NCBI GenBank assembly: GCA_021784895.1
Contig: JAJYHG010000251.1
Span: forward strand, 1 to 64,000
Length of the DNA stretch: 64,000 nt
From: Actinomycetes bacterium
GTDB taxonomy: Bacteria > Actinomycetota > Thermoleophilia > Solirubrobacterales > Solirubrobacteraceae
Direction: 5' to 3'
Below are positions 20,283-31,882 of the stretch, piece after piece; position 1 is the stretch's first letter; each line of letters opens with the position of its first letter. The translations under genes and the position numbers were made by a program. The notes beneath the pieces are model-generated. The model was not told where the DNA came from. It worked only from the letters and a program-made list of their open reading frames with translations, and did not search any database.

Positions 20283-22391
20283 GTGAGGACTAGCGCTCAT
20301 CTGCGGCGCAGGCGGCCGGCCTGGCTGATCGGCGACCCCGTCGGCGCCCTGGTGGCCGCCATAGCGGGCCTCGCGTGGCTCGGCCAGGCTCCGCCGCCGG
20401 CGAGCGCCGCGCCGGCCGGCGCGGCGCTCGCGTTCTCGGCGCCCACCTACCTGAACGCTGGGCTGGGGTACGGCCCGACCACGCTCACGGGCGTGAGTTG
20501 TCCGTCGGGCACGCTGTGCGTGGCCGTTGACAGCCTGGGCCGCGAGGTCGCGTTCAGCCCGACTGACCCCTCCGCGTGGTCGGCCTACCAGATCGACGGC
20601 AGCCGCGCCCTCAACGCCGTGAGCTGCATTGCACCGTCGCGCTGCGTCGCCGTCAGCGTCCGCGGCGATGCGATCAGCTTCGACCCGCTGCGAGTCGGTG
20701 CGGTGCCACGAGCGCATGCCGTCGACCCACACCACGAGCTGACCGCGGTCGCCTGCCCGCGTAGCGACCTGTGCGTCGCTCTGGACGCAGGAGGGCGGGT
20801 CGTGAGCTTCAACCCGCAAACGGGCGCCACCCTGCGTCAGGCGCGGTTCGGCGAGACCTCGCTGATTGCGCTCGCCTGTCCGACGCAGACCCAGTGCACC
20901 GCGCTCGACAGCGGCCGGCTGCACGCCGTCGAGCAGGTCGCGCCCGAGCGCATGCTCACCTTCGACCCGCAGACGCTGGCCGTGCTCGCGGTCATCCCCG
21001 TCCCGGCCACGATCGACGCAACCGCCCTGGCCTGCCCGGCGGCCGGCGAGTGCGTCGGCGCGGGCAGCACGGTGTGCCCCACGGTGCCGGCGGGCCAGCC
21101 CTCGGCCTGCAGCAACAGCGGCGCGAGTGTCACCTTCAACCCGCAGACCGCGACGAACCTGGCGGTGAGCACCAGAAGCCAGGTCGGCTACCTGGCTCTG
21201 GCCTGCATCTCCGCGTCGCTGTGCACGGCGATGGACCGCAGCGGCACCGAGGTGAGCTTTGACCCGGCAGCCGCCGGAACGCTCGCGCAGTCGCTGGTCG
21301 ACCCGCTCGGAGACTGGCCCAAGGGCTATAACCCCTCGCTGATCGCCTGCCTACCGGCCGGCGGCTGTGTGGTCGCGGCGCGCTCGTCCTACGGCTCGGG
21401 TGCCGTCAGCGCGTTTGCGCCGCTGGCCGCCGGCAGCCCGGCTCTGGTGCCGGTCGATGACGGCGGCCCGGTCGCCGCGCTCGCCTGCCCGGCACATGGT
21501 GCGTGTGTGGCGCTCGCCAACACAGAGGGGGCGTTCGACCCGTCGCAGAGCGTCGAGGCGGTGATCGCTTCCCCGGCCGCACGCCACGTCAGCGCCGTGG
21601 ATTCCTTTTTCGGGGCGGTCTCAGGGCTCGCCTGCCCACAGCGCAACCGCTGTGTGGGGCTCCTGACGCTCCCGGCGTTCGCGTCAAGCTGCGGCTGCGC
21701 GCGGGTGGGCACGGCTGTGGCGTTTGACCCCGCCGGCCCGGCGCACACCTACGACCACAACGCCCGCATCGACGCAGCCCGCTTGACCGGGGTCTCATGC
21801 CCGGCCGCTCGCGAGTGTGTGGCCGTCGACACCTCGGGCCTGGAGCAGGCCTTCAACCCGGCTCGTCCGCTGGTACGGACGCCGCATCGCGTGCTCGCAG
21901 GCCCGCTCAGTGCTGTCGCCTGCCCGTCGGCCGGCCAGTGCACCGCCGTGTCCGGTCGCGGCTTCGAGGTCACCTTCGCCCCTCGTAGCGGGGCGTTCTC
22001 CAGCCGGCGGATCGACCTGGGCGGACGGCTGGCGGCGCTCGCCTGCCCCACCACCAGCCAGTGCACCGCGACTGACAGCCGGGGCCGCGAGCTCACCTTC
22101 GACCCGCTCTCCCCAACGCCTCCGCTCGTGCACCAGGCCGCCCGGGCCGGCCTGAACGCGATCGCCTGCCCGTCTACGAGCTGGTGCATCGCCGTCTCGG
22201 GTGCTGGCACCGTGGTGACCGGGAACCCCGCCGGCGGCGGCCGGCTGACCGTAAGCGCCGTCCCCGGCGCAAGCGCCCTGCTGTCTGTCGCCTGCAGAGC
22301 GGTGCGCGCCTGCACGGTCGGCGACTCGATCGGCCAGACCTTCACCACGATGCGTAGCCCGGCCCGCGTTGCCGCGATACTGGGCCGGTGA
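20283..22391 (+). CDS. Secreted repeat protein, 14 Cys-paired repeats, predicted beta-propeller
   Basis: N-terminal hydrophobic segment; repeats such as LTGVSCPSGTLCVAVDSLGREVAFSP, LNAVSCIAPSRCVAVSVRGDAISFDP, LAALACPTTSQCTATDSRGRELTFDP. Confidence 0.85.
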   Translation: MRTSAHLRRRRPAWLIGDPVGALVAAIAGLAWLGQAPPPASAAPAGAALAFSAPTYLNAGLGYGPTTLTGVSCPSGTLCVAVDSLGREVAFSPTDPSAWSAYQIDGSRALNAVSCIAPSRCVAVSVRGDAISFDPLRVGAVPRAHAVDPHHELTAVACPRSDLCVALDAGGRVVSFNPQTGATLRQARFGETSLIALACPTQTQCTALDSGRLHAVEQVAPERMLTFDPQTLAVLAVIPVPATIDATALACPAAGECVGAGSTVCPTVPAGQPSACSNSGASVTFNPQTATNLAVSTRSQVGYLALACISASLCTAMDRSGTEVSFDPAAAGTLAQSLVDPLGDWPKGYNPSLIACLPAGGCVVAARSSYGSGAVSAFAPLAAGSPALVPVDDGGPVAALACPAHGACVALANTEGAFDPSQSVEAVIASPAARHVSAVDSFFGAVSGLACPQRNRCVGLLTLPAFASSCGCARVGTAVAFDPAGPAHTYDHNARIDAARLTGVSCPAARECVAVDTSGLEQAFNPARPLVRTPHRVLAGPLSAVACPSAGQCTAVSGRGFEVTFAPRSGAFSSRRIDLGGRLAALACPTTSQCTATDSRGRELTFDPLSPTPPLVHQAARAGLNAIACPSTSWCIAVSGAGTVVTGNPAGGGRLTVSAVPGASALLSVACRAVRACTVGDSIGQTFTTMRSPARVAAILGR

Positions 22392-23172
22392 GCGCCCGCC
22401 TGACGATCGAATACGACGGCACGAACTTCGCCGGCTGGGCCGCCCAGCCCGGCCAGCGCACGGTCCAGGCCGAGCTCGAGCGCGCCCTGCAGACCGTGCT
22501 GCGCCGCCCCGTGACGCTCACGGTCGCCGGCCGCACCGACGCCGGCGTGCACGCTTGGGCTCAGGTCGCCTCCCATGAAGGTGATGCTGCCCCGCTGGGC
22601 AGCATCAACGCCCTGCTGCCGGCCGACGTGGCGGTCACCGCCTCAGAGCCCGCGCCGGACGGCTTCGACGCCCGCCGCGACTGCACCTCCCGCGCGTACT
22701 GCTACCGGGTCCTGACCCGTGTTGCGCGGCCGGCGCTCGAGCACGGGCGGGCGCTTCACTGGGGCTACCCGGTCGACCGCTCGGCGCTTCACGCCTGCGC
22801 CGCATCGCTGGCCGGCACTCACGACTTCACCGCCTTCACCCCCGCCGACACCTATCACGTCCGCTTCGAGCGCGACATCTATGCGGCGTACTGGTTCGAG
22901 CGCGGGCACGGGCTGCTCGAGTTCTGGATCGAGGCCGACACCTTCATGCGCCACATGAACCGCACTCTGGTCGGCACGATGCTGGATGTCGCCCGCGGGC
23001 GGCGCTCACCTGAGAGCTTCGCGGCGCTGCTGGATGGTGCCCCCCGCAGCGCAGCCGGCCCCACGGCGCCCGCACACGGGCTGTACTTTGCGGGCGCCGG
23101 CTACGCCGGCGCCCGCCTGCTTGGCACGACCCACCTGCTTGCCGCCCCGCCCTCTAGCCTTCAGGCCAGCTG

Positions 23173-23173
<1 letters not shown>
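22388..23173 (+). CDS. truA: tRNA pseudouridine(38-40) synthase TruA
   Basis: IEYDGTNFAGWAAQPGQRTVQAELERAL...VAGRTDAGVHAWAQVASH...FMRHMNRTLVGTMLDVARGR. Confidence 0.96.
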
Positions 23174-26057
<2,884 letters not shown>

Positions 26058-26076
26058 CTGACCTTGAAGAGGCTAA

Positions 26077-26105
26077 TTGCAAGGTAGCTAAACGTTTGCT
26101 ACCAT
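26077..26105 (+). promoter_or_regulatory. Predicted promoter (TTGCAA-17-TACCAT) with embedded operator GGTAGC-TAAACGTTT-GCTACC (26083..26103)
   Basis: Hexamers and 17-nt spacer read directly; inverted repeat 6-bp arms plus inner AAACGTTT palindrome. Confidence 0.65.
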
Positions 26106-26112
26106 CGCTTTC

Positions 26113-27612
26113 ATGACGACCGACAGCACATTTACTGAAGACACCGACGCCGACCGGATCCCGCGCCACGTCTGGGTCATCTCCGCCGTGGCGATGCTCG
26201 GCGCGGTGATGTCGATCCTCGACACCACGATCGTGAACGTCGCCCTGGCCACACTCGGCCGGCAGCTGCACTCAAGCCTCGCGAACATCCAGTGGGTGAT
26301 CACCGGCTACATGCTGGCCCTGGCCGCGGTGATCCCGGTCACCGGCTGGGCGTCACGGCGCTTTGGCGCCAAGCCGCTGTTCCTGGTCTCGCTGACGCTG
26401 TTCACGCTCGGCTCGCTGATGTGCGGGCTGTCCACCTCCGCGACGGAGCTGATCTTCTTCCGCGTGCTGCAGGGCGTCGGCGGCGGCATGATCATGCCGG
26501 TCGCTCAGATCATCATGGCCGACGCCGCCGGCCCCAAGCGGATGGGCCGTGTGATGGCGCTGGTGGCGGTGCCGATGATGCTCGCGCCGACGCTCGGGCC
26601 GCTGATCGGTGGCGTCCTCATCCAGACCCTGAGCTGGCACTGGATCTTCTTCGTGAACATAGTCGTCGGCGCCTTTGCGATCCCGCTCTCGTTCCGGCTG
26701 CTGCCCTCGCCCGCCGTCGGCGAGCAGACGGGCGAGACGCTCGACTTGCTCGGCCTCGTGCTGATGTCAACCGGCCTGGTCGGGATCACCTACGGTCTGG
26801 CCGAGGCGGGCACGTACGGCACCTTCAACAACAGCCACGTCTGGCTGCCGACGGCCGCCGGCGTGCTGCTGGTGGCGGCGTTTGTGGTCCACGCGCTGCG
26901 CACCGAGCACCCGCTGCTGGACCTGCACCTCTACCGCCGCTGGCACTTCTCGGCGGCGTCGATCGTGATGTTCGCGCTCGGTGCGGCGGTGTTCGGCGCG
27001 ATGATCCTGATGCCGCTGTACTGGCAGGAGCTGCGCGGCTACGACGTGATCGACACCGGCCTGTTGACCGGCCCACAGGGGCTGGGGATGGCGGTCACGA
27101 TGCCGCTGGCGGCGCGGATGACCGACCGCTTCGGCGGCGGGCCGATCGCGCTCGTGGGCGTGGTCGCGACGGCGGTGCTGACAGTGCCCTTTGCGCTGAT
27201 CGGCGCCCACACGTCGGTTGCCTGGCTCAGCTTCGCGATGTTCCTGCGCGGCGCGGGCATGGGCGCCAGCTTCATGCCCGCCATGACGGCGGCCTTTGCG
27301 GCGCTCGACCGCAGCGAGGTCACCGATGCGACCCCGCAGCTCAATGTGCTCAACCGGGTCGGGGGCTCGGTCGGGACCACGATCCTGGCGGTCGTGCTCG
27401 CCAACGCCTTGCGCGGAGCCCACACGGCCGGCGCCGCCGCCGCGGCCTATGGCACGGCGTTCTGGTGGTCGGTGGGGATCGCCGCGCTGGCGGTGATCCC
27501 GTGCGTGGTGTTGTTGCGCGCTGAGCGTGGCGCGCGGCGCAACGCTCCGGACGGTGTCGACCCCGACCGCTTCGCGATCGACAGCGGGGCGGTGGCGGAG
27601 GCGCTGGCATGA
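26113..27612 (+). CDS. MFS transporter, DHA2/EmrB-QacA type (14 TM)
   Basis: VAMLGAVMSILDTTIVNVALATLGRQL...WVITGYMLALAAVIPVTGWASRRFG...RVLQGVGGGMIMPVAQ. Confidence 0.95.
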   Translation: MTTDSTFTEDTDADRIPRHVWVISAVAMLGAVMSILDTTIVNVALATLGRQLHSSLANIQWVITGYMLALAAVIPVTGWASRRFGAKPLFLVSLTLFTLGSLMCGLSTSATELIFFRVLQGVGGGMIMPVAQIIMADAAGPKRMGRVMALVAVPMMLAPTLGPLIGGVLIQTLSWHWIFFVNIVVGAFAIPLSFRLLPSPAVGEQTGETLDLLGLVLMSTGLVGITYGLAEAGTYGTFNNSHVWLPTAAGVLLVAAFVVHALRTEHPLLDLHLYRRWHFSAASIVMFALGAAVFGAMILMPLYWQELRGYDVIDTGLLTGPQGLGMAVTMPLAARMTDRFGGGPIALVGVVATAVLTVPFALIGAHTSVAWLSFAMFLRGAGMGASFMPAMTAAFAALDRSEVTDATPQLNVLNRVGGSVGTTILAVVLANALRGAHTAGAAAAAYGTAFWWSVGIAALAVIPCVVLLRAERGARRNAPDGVDPDRFAIDSGAVAEALA

Positions 27613-28163
27613 ACGCCACCGACTCGCTGACGCAAAGCCCGGCCACCGCGGTGGCCGGGCCTGCCGGTGGCCAAGCGGGGCCACCGGCAGGGGGCAGCGC
27701 GCTTTACGACCCGGCGACCGCCAGCGGTCAGCTCGGGCTCGCCTTCAAGCGGGCGATGGTGGCGGTGCGGCGGCTGCGCGGGCGCGAGACGCAGCGGATC
27801 GGGCAGCTGAGCTACGCCCAGTACGGGCTGCTGCACGGGCTCGCGGGTGGGTGCGAGTGCTCGGCCAAGGAGCTGGCGGAGCAGACTGACCTCTCGCCCG
27901 CGACGGTGACGCAGATGCTCGAGCACCTCGAGGCGGCCGGCCTGGTGACGCGTACGCGCTCCGAGCATGACCGCCGGGTGGTCCTGTCGGTACTGACCGA
28001 CGTCGGTGCCGCGGTCGTGGCCGATCGCCGCGGGCAGCTGGAGCGCCACTGGCGCGACGCGCTCACAGAGTTCTCAGACCGCGATCTGCGGGTGACCGCC
28101 AGGGTGCTGACGCGGATCGCCGAGGTCTTTGACTCGCTCTCGCGTGAGGGCACCGGCGACTGA
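27609..28163 (+). CDS. MarR-family transcriptional regulator
   Basis: LSYAQYGLLHGLAGGCECSAKELAEQTDLSPATVTQMLEHLEAAGLVTRTRSEHDRRVVLSVLTD. Confidence 0.93.
   Translation: MNATDSLTQSPATAVAGPAGGQAGPPAGGSALYDPATASGQLGLAFKRAMVAVRRLRGRETQRIGQLSYAQYGLLHGLAGGCECSAKELAEQTDLSPATVTQMLEHLEAAGLVTRTRSEHDRRVVLSVLTDVGAAVVADRRGQLERHWRDALTEFSDRDLRVTARVLTRIAEVFDSLSREGTGD
27637..27691. repeat. Two adjacent strong palindromes in the marR 5' coding region
   Basis: 24-nt perfect palindrome GCCCGGCCACCGCGGTGGCCGGGC (27637..27660) next to 13-bp stem CCTGCCGGTGGCC-AAGCGG-GGCCACCGGCAGG (27660..27691, arms end at 27691). Confidence 0.8.
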
Positions 28164-28602
28164 GCGCGCGGCGGCCGCAGCACCCCGGCCGCCGGCGGAG
28201 CTACGAGACGACCTGGAGCAGCTGTTTCGCGCCGGGCCGCCGCTGACCGGGCAGCAGCAGATCGGACGGCGACCAACAACGACCGAGGATCTCGCAGGCC
28301 GGTTGCCGTGCGGTGAGGTCGAGCGCACGCCGCTGCTCTGCTGTTCAGTTTGCTCACAAACGCACGGCGATCTTGGTGACAGATCGAGCAAACCAGCGCC
28401 GGGCGAGCCAGTTCGCTCGCTTGAGCTGGCCAGCAGCACCAGTGACCGGCTGCACCACTAGCCAGCTCATCCCCCTACCTGCGCGCCGGGAGGCTTAGAG
28501 ACCGATGCTCAGCAGCCCGCCGGGCCAAGCAAGCGGCACTCGGGCGAGCTCCCCGCCCTCCTTGACTGCTCCGCCTCGCAACGCCGCGGCCGCCCATGAT
28601 CG

Positions 28603-28634
28603 CCTCAGCCTCACCCTCAGCCTCACCCTCAGCC
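28603..28634. repeat. Short tandem repeat, 12-mer CCTCAGCCTCAC x about 2.7
   Basis: CCTCAGCCTCACCCTCAGCCTCACCCTCAGCC. Confidence 0.85.
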
Positions 28635-28640
28635 GGTCGA

Positions 28641-28739
28641 AACCGACAAACTGGGCACAACAGCGGCAGTTTGTTACACACGGCCCCTGAACCAGCTCGT
28701 TTTCGACAAACTGCGGACAAGCGGCACAGTTTGTCGGTT
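28641..28739. repeat. Nested inverted-repeat element: two 30-nt hairpin units inside a 13-bp outer inverted repeat
   Basis: Outer arms AACCGACAAACTG (28641..28653) / CAGTTTGTCGGTT (28727..28739); inner CAGTTTGT (28667..28674) and ACAAACTG (28706..28713). Confidence 0.85.
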
Positions 28740-28943
28740 CAAGCCGGTTGGCGCACGCGCGCCTCGCCGAGCGGCAGCATGAGCCGCAGCCCGCAGCAAC
28801 ACCAGGGCGCAGCAGCACCAGCTCCCGCCCCCGCAGGGCCAGCCAGAGCTCGATCCGGTTATCACGGGTCGAACCGAGGTCGACCGTGTCGACGCGCGGC
28901 GGGCGGCCAGACTCCGAGGATGGGTCCGTCGCGCTCGCGCACG

Positions 28944-31268
28944 TCAACCAATCGTGTAGCCAAGGGTCGCGTACGCCCTCTGCCGCTTGGCGAACATGCG
29001 CCGCAGTACCGGCACGGCGTTGTCGACGTAGTCGATGATGCGGACTTCGCGCTTGGCGTCGTGGTGACGGTGCAGCCGGCCCGCGTATTGGGTCATCGTG
29101 CCCTTCCACGCGATCGGCATCGCGAGCACGAGCGTGTCAAGACGCGGATCGTCGAATCCCTCGCCGATGTAGCGGCCCGTGGCGAGCACCACACGGGGTT
29201 GCGATGCGGTCAACAGCTCATCTGCTCGCCGCCGGGCACGCTTGCCGATGCTGCCGTGGAGAACTGCGACTCGATCGGTGTGGGCGGTGATCAGCTCGGT
29301 CAAGACGTCGAGGTGGTCGCGGCGCTCGGTCAGGACGAGCGGGTAGCGCCCTTCAGCAAGTTCGGCGAGCACGTCAGCGGCAATCCGTCCGGTCCGGTCG
29401 CGGTCAGCTGCCACAGCGCTCAGCACCTCCTGTATGCCCGGCTCCGGTGGCAGCGCCGTGACGTCAAACGGCGGCTCCCTGACGAGCAGGACGCGCCTCG
29501 CCGCCGTTTCGGCCTGGGTGGTCGCTGTGATCGTGTGCCGGACCGGCCCGCACTGCATCGTGATGATCGGGTGGTGGCCGTCACGGCGCTCGGGAGTCGC
29601 GGTCAGGCCGGTCACCAGGCGCGCCCGCAGCTCACGCAGCGCGCGCTCTGCAGTGAAGGCCGGGACGTGATGGCATTCGTCGACCACCACGTGTCCGTAG
29701 CGCGCGAGCTCGCTTGGCTCGCGCCGAGCGAGCGACTGGACCATCACGACGTCGATACCGCTGGTTCCTGGTTTGTCGATGCTCGTGCCGACCGAGCCGG
29801 GGTCGACGTCGAGGAACTCTCTGAGTCGGCCGACCCACTGCTCAAGGAGCGGCCGGCGGTGAACGACAATCAGCGTCGACCGTGCCCGGGCCGCGATCAG
29901 CGCCGCCGCAACGACCGTCTTGCCCGCGCCTGGAGGCGCGACCAGCACGCCGATGTCGTCTCTTGCGAGCGCCGTGACCGCCGCGTGCTGGTGCTCGGAC
30001 AGGACTCCGGTGAACGCAGCGCTGATCTCGTCGCCGTCGCTGCGCAGGTCGTTGACGCTGGTGGCGACCCCGTACGCCTCCAGCTCGCCGACGGCACGGC
30101 CGAGGCATCCTCGTGGCAGCAGCAGGTGTGTCGCAGTCTGTTCGTGGCAGGAGACAACTCTCGGCGTGTTGTGGGTCGGGAGCCGGGCACGTTCGCGCTC
30201 GTGGAACATCGGGTTAGCGAACATGGCCGTTCGGACCAGACGGTCCCGCAACGGCGGTGCTAGATCCGGCAAAGGGATCTGGACACGCCCACCCAGGGTG
30301 ACCTGCACTTCGCTTGGCGCGAGCGCACCGGGTGACAGGGGTAGCGCCTGTGTCCTGCTGCACGCGGCGGAGCGCAGGCCAAGAGCCCCGCCAGCGCGGT
30401 CCGCCTCGTCCGCGATCTGGACCGCACGATCAGCAGTGAGACGCTCCACGCCGGCGAGGTAGGCCCACTGGTCGGGGTAGGGCTCGAGCTCGCCATCGAG
30501 AAAAACGGTGCATCCCGCGCCACGACGCTGACGCTGAAGCGGCAGCGCGATGAGGTTGCCAAGACCACCGGCGGGCATCGTGTCCTGGCTGGGGAAGAGG
30601 CGGTCATACGAGCTCATCGCGATCGCTCGTCGTGACATCGCGCGCGTGAGCAGCAGGGACCCAACGGACCGCGCGACATGCGCCGGGACAGGCTTGGAGA
30701 ACAAGACCCACAGATGCGCGCCATCGCCAGAACGCGAGCGCTCGATCAGAACGGGGATGCCAAGTTCTTGCGCACTTGCGCGCAGCGCGGAGACATCTTG
30801 TCGCCAGGCGTCGCCGTCGAGATCGATCGCGACCAGCCAGCAGGTTTCGTCGGTCAGGAGCGGGTAGATCCCGATCGTCTGCCGGCCCTCGAGGTGCCGG
30901 CGCAGCTCGATGGATGTCAATGCCACGAACTGTCTGCTCGCACACTCGGCGCACTTGACCTTCGGCTTATGGCACACGCCCGTCCGCCACTCGTTCGAGC
31001 AGCGCGGCGCCCACCCCGAGCGGCCAGGAGATCTTGTGCTCTCCCAGCGCGTCGCGAACACGTCATCCCGCCCGCGGAACAACAGCTGGAACAGCGCGAC
31101 TCGCCCCTCTGCGGTGGCGATATCCGGCGCGCCCGCCGCCGACCTGATCGCTGCGATCTGCCGTGCGAGCGTCGCTCGCTCCTGATCGAGCCCGTTCAGG
31201 CGTGCTTGCGCCTGCTCCAGGTCGAGAAGCACCATCATCAGCCAGATGGTTCCGGACACCGCGGACAT
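28944..31268 (-). CDS. TOTE-type archaeo-eukaryotic primase domain fused to SF2 DEAD/DEAH helicase
   Basis: Primase part: GVCHKPKVKCAEC, IYPLLTDETCWLVAIDLDGDAW, SRSGDGAHLWVLFSKPV, YDRLFPSQDTMPAGGLGNLIALPLQ; helicase part: APPGAGKTVVAAALI, VVDECHH, GLTATPERRDGHH, YAGRLHRHHDAKREVRIIDYVD. Confidence 0.92.
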   Translation of the reverse strand: MSAVSGTIWLMMVLLDLEQAQARLNGLDQERATLARQIAAIRSAAGAPDIATAEGRVALFQLLFRGRDDVFATRWESTRSPGRSGWAPRCSNEWRTGVCHKPKVKCAECASRQFVALTSIELRRHLEGRQTIGIYPLLTDETCWLVAIDLDGDAWRQDVSALRASAQELGIPVLIERSRSGDGAHLWVLFSKPVPAHVARSVGSLLLTRAMSRRAIAMSSYDRLFPSQDTMPAGGLGNLIALPLQRQRRGAGCTVFLDGELEPYPDQWAYLAGVERLTADRAVQIADEADRAGGALGLRSAACSRTQALPLSPGALAPSEVQVTLGGRVQIPLPDLAPPLRDRLVRTAMFANPMFHERERARLPTHNTPRVVSCHEQTATHLLLPRGCLGRAVGELEAYGVATSVNDLRSDGDEISAAFTGVLSEHQHAAVTALARDDIGVLVAPPGAGKTVVAAALIAARARSTLIVVHRRPLLEQWVGRLREFLDVDPGSVGTSIDKPGTSGIDVVMVQSLARREPSELARYGHVVVDECHHVPAFTAERALRELRARLVTGLTATPERRDGHHPIITMQCGPVRHTITATTQAETAARRVLLVREPPFDVTALPPEPGIQEVLSAVAADRDRTGRIAADVLAELAEGRYPLVLTERRDHLDVLTELITAHTDRVAVLHGSIGKRARRRADELLTASQPRVVLATGRYIGEGFDDPRLDTLVLAMPIAWKGTMTQYAGRLHRHHDAKREVRIIDYVDNAVPVLRRMFAKRQRAYATLGYTIG

Positions 31269-31662
31269 CTGGCCCGAGCCAGGGCCCGACGAGTGCCGGT
31301 CAGCATCGTCACGACGCTGCCAGCCTGATCTTCGCGCTTGCAGTCGCGTTCACGGGCCGCATCGCGAGCTTCGTCGAGCACCAGGGTCTTGCCAACTCCG
31401 CGAAGATCGCCGAGGCGCAGCTTGCGACGCTTCTGTGGGAAGTCCCGCAGCTAGGCTCGGAAACGTTGGCGCTGCACCTCGCGCTCGGCGAGATCCGGAG
31501 GAGGTGCCGGCCACGGCGATCAACCAGAGCAACGGCCTCTGCAGTGGACTTGCAACGGAGGGACACCGAACACCCCCGAGCGTCAAAGCACACCGCGCGA
31601 ACAAGCCCAATGACTGCGGCCTGTTCGGCGGTGTTTGCGGGTCGACGTACTACGTGAACCAG

Positions 31663-31736
31663 TCGGGGCGCCCGGATTCGAACCGGGGACCTCACCGACC
31701 CGAACGGTGCGCGCTACCAGGCTGCGCCACGCCCCG
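31663..31736 (-). tRNA. tRNA-Pro (anticodon CGG), no encoded CCA
   Basis: CGGGGCG TG GCGC AGCCTGGTA GCGC G CACCG TTCGGGT CGGTG AGGTC CCCGG TTCGAAT CCGGG CGCCCCG A; full cloverleaf. Confidence 0.95.
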
Positions 31737-31882
31737 AGTCGGTCCATTGTGACACGGAAGGCGTCAGGCCGCTGACCGCTTGGCTGCCATGGGATCCGTC
31801 TCCTGTCCATAGCGGTTGCGTCCATCTGGGGGCAGCGACATAATGGTGCCATGTACTGATCGTCACAAGGAGGCAGGGACCA

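Noticed and set aside
28603-28634. Possible CRISPR or satellite
   Set aside because: Only 2.7 copies of a 12-mer without spacers; simple tandem duplication.
28641-28739. CRISPR array interpretation of the two 30-nt units
   Set aside because: Only two imperfect palindromic units, no spacer-repeat regularity and no cas genes in the window.
28495-29109. 204-aa minus-strand ORF downstream of the primase-helicase, with IELWLALRGRELVLL
   Set aside because: Slight resemblance to deazaflavin nitroreductases, but the rest is Cys/Arg-rich and runs through the repeat; not enough support to call a gene or pseudogene.
28596-30263. 555-aa plus-strand ORF
   Set aside because: Antisense to the primase-helicase, which has clear catalytic motifs on the minus strand.
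31246-31752. 168-aa ORF containing SGRPDSNRGPHRPERCALPGCATPR
   Set aside because: Spurious translation through the tRNA-Pro gene; a known annotation artefact pattern.
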